Assembly (NCBI RefSeq): GCF_914767665.1
Contig: NC_059508.1
Coordinates: 25,853,501-25,917,500, forward strand
DNA: 64,000 bases
Direction of reading: 5' to 3'
Source: Harmonia axyridis
Lineage: Eukaryota; Arthropoda; Insecta; Coleoptera; Coccinellidae
The notes beneath the pieces were generated by a model. It made no database searches and was not told where the DNA came from. It saw only the letters and a program-made list of their open reading frames with translations. Below, in pieces: positions 1-12,419 of the stretch. Numbering within the stretch: the first letter of the stretch is position 1; each line of letters starts with the position of its first letter. Made by a program: the position numbers and the translations under genes.

Positions 1-3000
1 TGATCAATTATCCAAGTAAGCCATTCCACATTGTTGATTTTCTTGGACTCGGATGACACGCGATTAGCTATAATCTCCCACGTGGTAAGGTCAATTGCTG
101 CTGTAACCACAAATGCACGACTGACTTCTGTTGTTGATTTCATTTGTTTGTTATTTCCTTCTATGTTTCTCATTCTAACACTTCTCATCGTATTGCACAG
201 GGACGAAAGCTTGACACACGTGTCTATGGAAACCACATTGGTATAAGGGACTGTTCTTATTCCCTTCTTTTTGTTTAATGATCAATTATCCAAGTAAGCC
301 ATTCCACATTGTTGATTTTCTTGGACTCGGATGTCACGCAGGTAGCAATAATCTCCCACGTGGTAAGGTCAATTGCTGCTGTAATCACAAATGCACGACT
401 GACTTCTGTTGTTGATTTGATTTGTTTGTTATTTCCTTCAATGTTTCTCATTCTAACACTTCTCATCGTATTGCACAGGGACGAAAGCTTGACACACGTG
501 TCTATGGAAACCACATTGGTATAAGGGACTGTTCTTATTCCCTTCTTTCTGTATAATGATCAATTATCCAAGTAAGCCATTCCACATTGTTGATTTTCTT
601 GGACTCGGATGACACGCAGGTAGCTATTATCTTTTACGTGGTAAGGTCAATTGCTGCTGCAACCACAAATGCACGACTGACTACTGTTGTTGATTTCATT
701 TGTTTGTTATTTCCTTTAATGTTTCTCATTCTAACATTTCTCATCGTATTGCACAGGGACGAAAGCTTGACACACGTGTCTAAGGAAACCACTTTGGTAT
801 AAGGGACTGTTCTTATTCCCTTCTTTTTGTTTAATGAACAATTATCCAAGTAAGCCGTTCCACATTGTTCATTTTCTTGGGCTCGGATGTCACGCAGGTA
901 GCTGTAATCTCCCACGTGGTAAGGTCAATTGCTGCTGTAACCACAAATGCACGACTGACTTCTGTTGTTGATTTCATTCGTTTGTTATTTTCTTCAATGT
1001 TTCTCATTCTAACACTTTTCATCGTATTGCACAGGGACGAAAGCTTGACACGCGTGTCTAAGGAAACCACTTTGGTATAAGGGACTGTTCTTATTCCCTT
1101 CTTTTTGTTCAAAGAACAATTATCCAAGTAAGCCATTCCTCATTGTTGATTTTCTTGGACTCGGATGTCACGCAGGTAGCTATAATCTCCCACGTGGTGA
1201 GGTCAATTGCTGCTGTAACCACAAATGCACGATTGACTTCTATTGTTGATTTCATTCGTTTGTTATTTTCTTCAATGATTCTCATTCTAACACTTTTCAT
1301 CGTATTGCACAGGGACGAAAGCTTGACACGCGTGTCTAAGGAAACCACTTTGGTATAAGGGACTGTTCTTATTCCCTTCTTTTTGTTTAATGAACAATTA
1401 TCCAAGTAAGCAATTCCACATTGTTGATTTTCTTGGACTCGGATGTCACGCCGGTAGCTATAGTCTCCCACGTGGTAAGGTCAATTGCTGCTGTAACCAC
1501 AAATGCACGACTGACTTCTGTTGTTGATTTCATTTGTTCGTTATTTCCTTTAATGTTTCTCATTCTAACACTTTTCATCGTATTGCACAGGGACGAAAGC
1601 TTGACACGCGTGTCTACGGAAACCACTTTGGTATAAGGGACTGTTCTTATTCCCTTCTTTTTGTTCAAAGAACAATTATCCAAGTAAGCCATTCCACATT
1701 GTTGATTTTCTTGGACTCGGATGTCACGCAGGTAGCTATAAGCTCAAACGTGGTAAAGTCAATTGCTGCTGTAATCACAAATGCACGACTGACTTCTGTT
1801 GTTGATTTGATTTGTTTGTTATTTCCTTCAATGTTTCTCATTCTAACACTTCTCATCGTATTGCACAGTGACGAAAGCTTGACACACGTGTCTATGGAAA
1901 CCACATTGGTATAAGGGACTGTTCTTATTCCCTTCTTTCTGTATGATGATCAATTATCCAAGTAAGCCATTCCACATTGTTGATTTTCTTGGACTCGGAT
2001 GACACGCGATTAGCTATAATCTCCCACGTGGTAAGGTCAATTGCTGCTGTAACCACAAATGCACGACTGACTTCTGTTGTTGATTTCATTTGTTTGTTAT
2101 TTCCTTCTATGTTTCTCATTCTAACACTTTTCATCGTATTGCACAGGAACGAAAGCTTGACACAGGTGTCTAAGGAAACCACTTTGGTATAAGGGACTGT
2201 TCTTATTCCCTTCTTTTTGTTAAATGATCAATTATCCAAGTAAGCCATTCCACATTGTTGATTTTCTTGGACTCGGATGTCACGCAGGTAGCTATAAGCT
2301 CAAACGTGGTAAAGTCAATTGCTGCTGTAATCACAAATGCACGACTGACTTCTGTTGTTGATTTGATTTGTTTGTTATTTCCTTCAATGTTTCTCATTCT
2401 AACACTTCTCATCGTATTGCACAGGGACGAAAGCTTGACACACGTGTCTAAAGAAACCACATTGGTATAAGGGACTGTTCTTATTCCCTTCTTTCTGTAT
2501 AATGATCAATTATCCAAGTAAGCCATTCCACATTGTTGATTTTCTTGGACTCGGATGACACGCAGGTAGCTATTATCTTTTACGTGGTAAGGTCAATTGC
2601 TGCTGCAACCACAAATGCACGACTGACTTCTGTTGTTGATTTCATTTGTTTGTTATTTCCTTTAATGTTTCTCATTCTAACATTTCTCATCGTATTGCAC
2701 AGGGACGAAAGCTTGACACACGTGTCTAAGGAAACCACTTTGGTATAAGGGACTGTTCTTATTCCCTTCTTTTTGTTTAATGAACAATTATCCAAGTAAG
2801 CAATTCCACATTGTTGATTTTCTTGGACTCGGATGTCACGCCGGTAGCTATAGTCTCCCACGTGGTAAGGTCAATTGCTGCTGTAACCACAAATGCACGA
2901 CTGACTTCTGTTGTTGATTTCATTTGTTCGTTATTTCCTTCAATGTTTCTCATTCTAACACTTTTCATCGTATTGCACAGGGACGAAAGCTTGACACGCG

Positions 3001-5160
3001 TGTCTACGGAAACCACTTTGGTATAAGGGACTGTTCTTATTCCCTTCTTTTTGTTTAATGAACAATTATCCAAGTAAGCCGTTCCACATTGTTGATTTTC
3101 TTTGGCTCGGATGTCTCGCAGGTAGCTGTAATCTCCCACGTGGTAAGGTCAATTGCTGCTGTAACCACGAATGCACGACTGACTTCTGTTGTTGATTTCA
3201 TTTGTTCGTTATTTCTTTTAATGTTTCTCATTCTAACACTTTTCATCGTATTGCACAGGGAAGAAAGCTTGACACGCGTGTCTACGGAAACCACTTTGGT
3301 ATAAGGGACTGTTCTTATTCCCTTCTTTTTGTTTAATGAACAATTATCCAAGTAAGCAATTCCACATTGTTGATTTTCTTGGACTCGGATGTCACGCCGG
3401 TAGCTATAGTCTCCCACGTGGTAAGGTCAATTGCTGCTGTAACCACAAATGCACGACTGACTTCTGTTGTTGATTTCATTTGTTCGTTATTTCCTTTAAT
3501 GTTTCTCATTCTAACACTTTTCATCGTATTGCACAGGGACGAAAGCTTGACACGCGTGTCTACGGAAACCACTTTGGTATAAGGGACTGTTCTTATTCCC
3601 TTCTTTCTGTATAATGATCAATTATCCAAGTAAGCCATTCCACATTGTTGATTTTCTTGGACTCGGATGACACGCAGGTAGCTATTATCTTTTACGTGGT
3701 AAGGTCAATTGCTGCTGCAACCACAAATGCACGACTGACTTCTGTTGTTGATTTCATTTGTTTGTTATTTCCTTTAATGTTTCTCATTCTAACATTTCTC
3801 ATCGTATTGCACAGGGACGAAAGCTTGACACACGTGTCTAAGGAAACCACTTTGGTATAAGGGACTGTTCTTATTCCCTTCTTTCTGTATAATGATCAAT
3901 TATCCAAGTAAGCCATTCCACATTGTTGATTTTCTTGGACTCGGATGACACGCAGGTAGCTATTATCTTTTACGTGGTAAGGTCAATTGCTGCTGTAACC
4001 ACAAATGCACGACTGACTTCTATTGTTGATTTCATTCGTTTGTTATTTTCTTCAATGATTCTCATTCTAACACTTTTCATCGTATTGCACAGGGACGAAA
4101 GCTTGACACGCGTGTCTAAGGAAACCACTTTGGTATAAGGGACTGTTCTTATTCCCTTCTTTTTGTTTAATGAACAATTATCCAAGTAAGCCATTCCACA
4201 TTGTTGATTTTCTTGGACTCGGATGTCACGCAGGTAGCTATAATCTCCCACGTGGTGAGGTCAATTGCTGCTGTAACCACAAATGCAAGACTGACTTCTG
4301 TTGTTGATTTCATTCGTTTGTTATTTTCTTCAATGATTCTCATTCTAACACTTCTCATCGTATTGCACAGGGACGAAAGCTTGACACACGTGTCTATGGA
4401 AACCACATTGGTATAAGGGACTGTTCTTATTCCCTTCTTTCTGTATAATGATCAATTATCCAAGTAAGCCATTCCACATTGTTGATTTTCTTGGACTCGG
4501 ATGACACGCAGTTAGCTATTATCTTTCACGTGGTAAGGTCAATTGCTGCTGTAACCACAAATGCACGACTGACTTCTGTTGTTGATTTCATTTGTTTGTT
4601 ATTTCCTTTAATGTTTCTCATTCTAACATTTCTCATCGTATTGCACAGGGACGAAAGCTTGACACACGTGTCTAAGGAAACCACTTTGGTATAAGGGACT
4701 GTTCTTATTCCCTTCTTTTTGTTTAATGAACAATTATCCAAGTAAGCCGTTCCACATTGTTCATTTTCTTGGGCTCGGATGTCACGCAGGTAGCTGTAAT
4801 CTCCCACGTGGTAAGGTTAATTGCTGCTGTACCACAAATGCACCACTGACTTCTGTTGTTGATTTCATTTGTTTGTTATTTCCTTCTATGATTCTCATTC
4901 TAACACTTTTCATCGTATTGCACAAGGACGAAAGCTTGACACGCGTGTCTAAGGAAACCACTTTGGTATAAGGGACTGTTCTTATTCCCTTCTTTTTGTT
5001 TAATGAACAATTATCCAAGTAAGCCGTTCCACATTGTTGATTTTCTTGGACTCGGATGTCACGCAGGTAGCTATAATCTCCCACGTGGTAAGGTCAATTG
5101 CTGCTGTAATCACAAATGCACGACTGACTTCTGTTGTTGATTTGATTTGTTTGTTATTTC
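1..5160 (+). repeat. 278-bp satellite, forward array, unit I
   Basis: Head-to-tail monomers of exactly 278 bp; the same landmark recurs at 31, 309, 587, 865, 1143, 1421 and so on. The visible array holds about 18.6 monomers. One near 4830 has lost a single base in the run before CCACAAATG. Each monomer has a CCACGTGG palindrome and a second palindromic site, either ACACGTGT or the 12-bp GACACGCGTGTC; these two forms define subfamilies. Small ORFs occur in both directions, but 278 is not a multiple of three and no frame continues through the array, so I treat it as non-coding. It ends at a sharp junction with USP10 exon DNA. Confidence 0.95.
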
Positions 5161-5163
5161 TAG

Positions 5164-5300
5164 GATATCAGTGAAAATTCAAGTTTCTATCATGGTTAGT
5201 AATATTTTTAAATTTTCAGAATTTCTAAAGAACTATTGAATTGCTGGGACGCAAACCAGTTTTAAATCCAGGTGTTTACGAAACAAAAGTATTTTTTGTT
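5164..5300 (+). pseudogene. USP10 exon fragment, unit I
   Basis: This stretch matches the end of an intron and the start of the catalytic-cysteine exon of USP10 copy A (13178-13320 region). It includes the CAG acceptor and the same in-frame TGA that disables copy A. The match stops just after the catalytic Cys codon, where the sequence switches to spacer S1. Sharing the TGA implies the fragment came from a copy-A-type sequence after that mutation arose. It cannot encode a functional product. Confidence 0.85.
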
Positions 5301-6239
5301 GGAGATCACATATGTTGAAATTGATAGATACAATTGAATTGTTATTATTCATTTCATAGTAGAAACTGGTATTCGTCCGAAGAAACATGAATAGAATTGG
5401 GATTTTATAAATAAAAAAATATAAAAATTGAATATAAGATTCTAACATATGAATTTAGCAATAAAGAGTTCTAATAATGACAATATAAGATTCTACATTC
5501 GAAATTTAATGCCGTCTTTTTAATCGATTGCAGAGTTCATTCATTTGAAACCTCGCTTTCATATTTCACATGCATTGTCATTTCTAGACATTACTCTATT
5601 TCATTGGTCAATTATTCATTGTTTGATTCTGAATTGCAAAACGACGAATTTTTCTATTCTTTTAAATCTGAGGTCTAAAAATGTAAAAGAATCGAATAGA
5701 CTTGACCAATCCTTATTCAGAAGCAAATTCTAGAGGTTTTAGGCATGTACATTAGTAAATGGTGGAACATCCAAAATGTTACCAAATCGAGGCCTATGCC
5801 ATTGAATAGTTGGTATCCCAGACAATCGAAACTATTAGCGTACACCAGATGTAAATTATAAGCACAGACCTTTAACTGTAGTAAGAGAGAAATTCAATAT
5901 ATTCTGAGTTCTCATGTCTAATATCCAGGATGATAAAATTCAGAGAAATCCAATTTGACCTTGGACAGAACTTTTTTTTGAGTAATTATTCAACTAAGTT
6001 TTGATTTTCAAGTGAATTAGAGGACCAATAGAAAAAAGAAATTTTATAGTAATCAGAGACGAGAATTCTCCAAAAAAATTGTTCTGCCCCAAGAAAAAGA
6101 ATAATAGGTTATAAAACGGAAATTAATGAGTGTTTTGTTTTGGGTCATTATAGATATAGGTTAATTCAGAGTTCATGACTGGTATATTTGTGATTTTTGT
6201 GAAACAAAAAAAAATTACATGATTCGAGTGCATGAGGTA
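5301..6239 (-). repeat. Spacer segment S1 (inverted copy of S3/S4), unit I
   Basis: This is the reverse complement of 15012-15944 and of the matching part of 21427-22366. It separates the forward and inverted satellite arrays. I see no coding potential beyond short chance ORFs, no recognisable transposon ends and no RNA gene. It is AT-rich with several poly-A/T runs. At its right edge it joins the satellite directly. Confidence 0.85.
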
Positions 6240-9200
6240 AACAAATGAAATCAAAACAGAAGTCAGTCGTGCATTTGTGGTTACAGCAGCAATTGACCTT
6301 ACCACGTGGGAAATTATAGCTAGCTGCGTGACATCCTAGTCCAAGAAAATCAACAATGTGGAATGGCTTACTTGGATAATTGTTCATCAAAAAGAAAAAA
6401 AGGAAGAAGATCAGTCCCTCATACCAAAGTGGTTTCCTTAGACACGTGTGTCAAGCTTTCATCCCTCAGCAATACGACAAAAAGTGTTAGAGTAAGAAAC
6501 ATTGTAGGAAATAACAAACGAATGAAATCAACAACAGAAGTCAACCGTCCAGTTTTGGATACAGCAGCAATTGACCTTACCACGTGGGAGGAAATCAAAA
6601 ATGTGGAATGGCTTAATAAGAAACATTGGAGGAAATAACAAACAAATGAAATCAACAACAGAAGTCAGCCGTCCAGTTTTGGTTACAGCAGCAATTGACC
6701 TTACCAATTGAGAGATTGTAGCTACATGCGTGACATCCGAGACCAAGAAAAACAACAATGTGAAATGGCTTACTTGGATAATTGTTCATTGAACGAAAAG
6801 AAGAGAATAAGAACAGTCCCTTATATCAATGTGTTTTCTTTAGACACGTGTGTCAAGCTTTCGTCTCTGTGCAATACTATAAAAAGTGTTAGAATGAGGA
6901 AGATTGAAGGAAATAACAAACGAATGAAATCAACAACAGAAGTCAGTCGTGCATTTGTGGTTACAGCAGCAATTGACCTCACCAAATGAGAGATTATAGC
7001 TACCTGCGTGACATCCGAGACCAAGAAAAACAACAATGTGAAATGGCTTACTTGGATAATTGTTCATCAAACAAAAAGAAGAGAATAAGAACAGTCCATT
7101 ATATTAATGTGGTTTCCTTAGACACGTGTGCCAAGCTTTCGTCTCTGTGCAATACGATGAAAAGTGTTAGAATGAGGAAGATTGAAGGAAATAACAAACA
7201 AATGAAATCAACAATAGAAGTCAATCGTGCATTTGTGGTTACAGCAGCAATTGACCTTACCAATTGAGAGATTATAGCTACCTGCGTGACATCCGAGACC
7301 AAGAAAAACAACAATGTGAAATGGCTTACTTGGATAATTGTTCATTAAACAAAAAGAAGAGAATAAGAACAGTCCCTTATATTAATGTGGTTTCCTTAGA
7401 CACGTGTGCCAAGCTTTCGTCTCTGTGCAATACGATGAAAAGTGTTAGAATGAGGAAGATTGAAGGAAATAACGAACGAATGAAATCAACAACAGAAGTC
7501 AGTCGTGCATTTGTGGTTACAGCAGCAATTGACCTCACCAAATGAGAGATTATAGCTACCTGCGTGACATCCGAGACCAAGAAAAACAACAATGTGAAAT
7601 GGCTTACTTGGATAATTGTTCATCAAACAAAAAGAAGAGAATAAGAACAGTCCATTATATCAATGTGGTTTCCTTAGACACGTGTGTCAAGCTTTCGTCC
7701 CTGTGCAATACGATGAAAAGTGTTAGAATGAGAAACATTGAATTTAACAACAAACAAATGAAATCAACAACAGAAGTCAACCGTCCATTTATTGTTAAAG
7801 CAGCAATTGATCTTACCACGTGGGAGATTATAGCTACCTGCGTGACATCCGAGTCCAAGAAAATCAACAATGTGAAAAGGCTTATCTGGATAATTGTTCA
7901 TCTAACAGAAAAAAGGGAATAAGAACAGTCCCTCATACCAGTGTTGATTCCTTAAACACGTGTGTCAAGCTTTCGTCCGTGTGCAATACGATGAAAAGTG
8001 TTAGAATGAGAAACATTGAAGGAAATTTCAAACAAATGAAATCAACAACAGAAGTCAGTCGTGCATTTATGGTTACAGCTGCAATTGACCTTACCACGTG
8101 GGAAATTATAGCTAGCTGCGTGACATCCTTGTCCAAGAAAAACAACAATGTGAAATGGCTTACTTGGATAATTGTTCATCAAACAAAAAGAAGAGAATAA
8201 GAACAGTCCATTATATCAATGTGGTTTCCTTAGACACGTGTGTCAAGCTTTCGTCCCTGTGCAATACGATGAAAAGTGTTAGAATGAGAAACATTGAATT
8301 TAACAACAAACAAATGAAATCAACAACAGAAGTCAACCGTCCATTTATTGTTAAAGCAGCAATTGATCTTACCACGTGGGAGATTATAGCTACCTGCGTG
8401 ACATCCGAGTCCAAGAAAATCAACAATGTGAAAAGGCTTATCTGGATAATTGTTCATCTAACAGAAAAAAGGGAATAAGAACAGTCCCTCATACCAGTGT
8501 TGATTCCTTAAACACGTGTGTCAAGCTTTCGTCCGTGTGCAATACGATGAAAAGTGTTAGAATGAGAAACATTGAAGGAAATTTCAAACAAATGAAATCA
8601 ACAACAGAAGTCAGTCGTGCATTTATGGTTACAGCTGCAATTGACCTTACCACGTGGGAGATTATAGCAACCTGCGTGACATCCGAGTCCAAGAAAATCA
8701 ACAATGTGGAATGGCTTACTTGGATAATTGTTGATTAAACGAAAAAAAGGGAATAAGAACAGTCCCTCATACCAAAGTGGTTTTCTCAGACACGTGTGTC
8801 AAGCTTTCGTCCCTGTGCAATACGATGAAAAGTGTTAGAATGAGAAACATAGAAGGAAATAACAAACGAATGAAATCAACAACAGAAGTCAGTCGTGCAT
8901 TTGTGGTTACAGCAGCAATTGACCTTACCACGTGGGAATTTATAGCTAGCTGCGTGACATCCTAGTCCAAGAAAATCAACAATGTGGAATGGCTTACTTG
9001 GATAATTGTTCATCAAAAAGAAAAAAGGGAAGAAGATCAGTCCCTCATACCAAAGTGGTTTCCTTAGACACGTGTGTCAAGCTTTCGTCACTGTGCAATA
9101 CGATGAAAAGTGTTAGAATGAGAAACATTGAAGAAAATAACAAACGAATTAAATCAACAACAGAAGTCAGTCGTGCATTTGTGGTTACAGCAGCAATTGA

Positions 9201-11057
9201 CCTTACCACGTGGGAGATTATAGCTACCTGCGTGACATCCGAGTCCAAGAAAATCAACAATGTGGAATGGCTTACTTGGATAATTGTTCATTTAACAAGA
9301 AGAAGGGAATAAGAACAGTCCCTCATACCAAAGTGGTTTCCTTAGACACGCGTGTCAAGCTTTCGTCCCTGTGCAATACGATGAAAAGTGTTAGAATGAG
9401 AAACATTGAAGGAAATAACAAACAAATCAAATCAACAACAGAAGTCAGTCGTGCATTTGTGATTACAGCAGCAATTGACCTTACCACGTTTGAGATTATA
9501 GCTACCTGCGTGACATCCGAGTCCAAGATAATCAACAATGTGGAATGGCTTACTTGGATAATTGATCATTATACAGAAAGAAGGGAATAAGAACAGTCCC
9601 TTATACCAAAGTGGTTTCCTTAGACACGTGTGTCAAGCTTTCGTCCCTGTGCAATACGATGAGAAATGTTAGAATGAGAAACATTAAAGGAAATAACAAA
9701 CAAATGAAATCAACAACAGAAGTCAGTCGTGCATTTGTGGTTGCAGCAGCAATTGACCTTACCACGTGGGAGATTATAGCTACCTGCGTGACATCCGAGT
9801 CCAAGATAATCAACAATGTGGAATGGCCTACTTGGAAAATTGTTGATTAAACAAAAAAAAGAGAATGAGAGAAGTCCCTTATACCAAAGTATTTTCCTTA
9901 GACACGTGTGTCAAGCTTTCGTCCCTGTGCAATTTGATGAAAAGTGTTAGAATGAGAAACATAGAAGGAAATAACAAACAAATGAAATCAACAACAGAAG
10001 TCAGTCGTGCATTTGTGGTTACAGCAGCAATTGACCTTACCACGTGGGAGCTTATAGCTACCTGCGTGACATCCGAGTCCAAGAAAATCAACAATGTGGA
10101 ATGGCTTACTTGGATAATTGTTGATTGAACAAAAAGAAGGGAATAAGAAAAGTCCCTCATACCAAAGTGGTTTTCTTAGACACGTGTGTCAAGCTTTCGT
10201 CCCTGTGCAATACGATGAAAAGTGTTAGAATGAGAAACATTGAAGGAAATAACAAACAAATGAAATCAACAACAGAAGTCAGTCGTGCATTTGTGATTTC
10301 AGCAGCAATTGACCTTACCACGTGGAAGATTATAGCTACCTGCGTGACATCCGAGTCCAAGAAAATCAACAATGTGGAATGACTTACTTGGATAATTGAT
10401 CATTATACAGAAAGAATGAAGTAAGAACAGTCCCTTATACGAATGTGGTTTCCATAAACACGTGTGTCAAGCTTTCGTCCCTGTGCAATACGATGAAAAG
10501 TGTAAGAATGAGAAACATAGAAGGAAAAAACAAACAAATGAAATCAACAACAGAAGTCAGTCGTGCATTTGTGGTTACAGCAGCAATTGACCTTACCACG
10601 TGGGAGATTCTAGCTACCTGCGTGACATCCGAGTCCAAGAAAATCAACAATGTGGAATGGCTTACTTGGATAATTGTTCATTAAACAAAAAGAAGGGAAT
10701 AAGAACAGTCCCTTATACCAAAGTGGTTTCCTTAGACACGCGTGTCAAACTTTCGTCCCTGTGCAATACGATGAAATGTGTAAGAATGAGAAACATTGAA
10801 GAAAATAACAAACGAATGAAATCAACAACAGAAGTCAGTCGTGCATTTGTGGTTACAGCAGCAATTGACCTTACCACGTGGGAGATTATAGCTACCTGCG
10901 TGACATCCGAGTCCAAGAAAATCAACAATGTGGAATGGCCCACTTGGATAATTGTTGATCAAACAAAAAAAAAGGGAATAAGAACAGTCCCTTATACCAA
11001 AGTGGTTTCCTTAGACACGCGTGTCAAGCTTTCGTCCCTGTGCAATACGATGAAAAA
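6240..11057 (-). repeat. 278-bp satellite, inverted array, unit I
   Basis: Same satellite family as the array at 1-5160, in reverse-complement orientation, about 17 monomers. Left-edge monomers are the most diverged. One between about 6583 and 6705 is cut to roughly 120 bp. Monomers near 6700-7620 carry variants such as GAGACCAAGAAAAAC not seen deeper in the array. A two-monomer block near 7605-8102 is repeated almost exactly at 8161-8658 (556 bp apart). Compared with units II and III there is a 1-base deletion near 6257. The array stops within a monomer, where S2 begins. Confidence 0.95.
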
Positions 11058-11783
11058 TTGACCAATCCTTATTCAGAAGCAAATTCTAGAGGTTTTAGGC
11101 ATGTACATTAGTAAATGGTGGAACATCCAAAATGTTACCAAATCGAGGCCTATGCCATTGAATAGTTGGTATCCCAGACAATCGAAACTACTAGCGTACA
11201 CCAGATGTAAATTATAAGCACAGACCTTCAACTGTACTAAGAGAGAAATTCAATATATTCTGAGTTCTCATGTCTAATATCCAGGATAATAAAATTTAAA
11301 GAAATCCAATCTGACCTTGGACAGAACTTTTTTTTGAGTAATTATTCAACTGAGTTTAGATTTTCAAGTGAATTAGAGGACCAATAGAAAAAAGAAATTT
11401 CATAGTAATCAGAGACGAGAATTCTCCAAAAAAATTGTTCTGACCCAGGAAAAGGAATAATAGGTTATAAAACGGAAATTAATGAGTGTTTTGTTTTGGG
11501 TCATTATAGATATAGGTTAATTCAGAGTTCATGACTGGTATATTTGTGATTTTTGTGAAACAAAAAAAAATTACATGATTCGAGTGCATGAGGTACGATC
11601 TTCCAAAATATCCTCATTTATCTAGGTTACAGAAGTAGGAGAACGTAGCGCCGCTGAACACAGGGGAAAATTATGAAGTTTGGTCAAGTTTTTTTTTATT
11701 ATATTGAGCGAAATTCACCTGATTTCAAGAGCAAAGAAAAAAGAATAAAGAGTCCAAAGTCCTGAAATAGCTAATACTGTTTA
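11058..11783 (-). repeat. Spacer segment S2 (inverted copy of S3), unit I
   Basis: Its first part repeats the right half of S1 in the same orientation. Its whole length is the reverse complement of 14823-15547. S2 and S3 thus flank USP10 copy A as an inverted repeat with about 725-bp arms and a 3-kb interior. I see no coding sequence. Confidence 0.85.
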
Positions 11784-12419
11784 ATTTTTAATTTTTTTAA
11801 GTTTTTAATTTTTAGTTTTTTTTCATGTTTTCTGGAAGTCATAGACTACTCCATTCAATGAGAAATTGCAGTTTTCCTGAGTTGAAGTTTTTCCTCGAAA
11901 ACTCTTCAAGTATAGAGTTTGCTTGAGACCCCTCTCTTTTTATATCTACGTAAATTTGACTGAATGAATAAAAAAATAAAGATTTTTCCGAAAAACTTTT
12001 CATTAGATATCTATAGGAATCTCTTCAACTTATGAACTGTTCAGCTTATACTCAAGTATTGCCATATTGCTGAAATTATCATCAACCAAGCTATCTGATA
12101 ATGCACTAATATACTGGGTGTGCCGTTTGAAATAAGAAGGTAGTAATCTGAAATTGATTTAATTTTCAGCACAAAATTTTCATAAGTTTTCCATAAACAA
12201 TAAGCCATCGCGGTGAATCACTCTGTACATCATTATCATTCAGCCTTCTGCTTCCACTAAGGGATATAAATTTCGCCTTACTGGTTTATGACTGTTTTGC
12301 AATCATCTCTGGCCAAGCGTTTTTATAGACTATTTCAAGGGACTTTGGATATACTATATACAGAAATATTATAATTTCCAAAATGATTTCCACTATTATA
12401 TTGTTATTTTTTTTTTCAG
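11784..12419 (+). other. AT-rich region and intron upstream of USP10-A, unit I
   Basis: No gene is visible. The first part repeats the tail of the 0.7-kb R repeats (17560-17713 and 18255-18412). After that comes the 116-bp element with TACTGGGTG/CTGTA ends. The last part reads as intron, ending in a T-rich tract and CAG at 12417-12419, the acceptor for the first preserved USP10 exon. The upstream coding exons and promoter of USP10 are not in the repeat unit. Confidence 0.7.
12112..12227. mobile_element. Short mariner-like MITE remnant (putative), unit I
   Basis: A 116-bp stretch starting TACTGGGTG and ending GAATCACTCTGTA. Copy B at 18549-18664 has the same length and ends GAATCACCCTGTA. Ends of the form TACNGGGTG are common in insect Tc1/mariner-type short elements, so this is probably a non-autonomous DNA element. 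The ends share only about 9 bases and no clean target duplication is visible, so the assignment is tentative. Confidence 0.35.

Noticed and set aside
180..240. Hammerhead or other ribozyme inside the 278-bp satellite (GACGAAAGC on one strand, ACGATGA on the other)
   Set aside because: No CUGANGA core lies at a suitable distance from the GAAA, and no three-stem fold can be drawn.
31..5160. Dozens of 71- to 126-codon ORFs on both strands of the forward array, with similar translations
   Set aside because: They repeat only because the monomer repeats. 278 is not divisible by three, frames close in every monomer, most start at TTG, and both strands are equally open. No codon-level conservation is apparent.
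9350..9400. CENP-B-box-like site (TTTCGTCCCTGTGC) in the satellite
   Set aside because: Only the TTCG part fits; the required A and CGGG positions do not.
6240..11057. Array of regularly spaced direct repeats as a CRISPR array
   Set aside because: The monomers are 278 bp and repeat in full with no unique spacers, and the context is eukaryotic.
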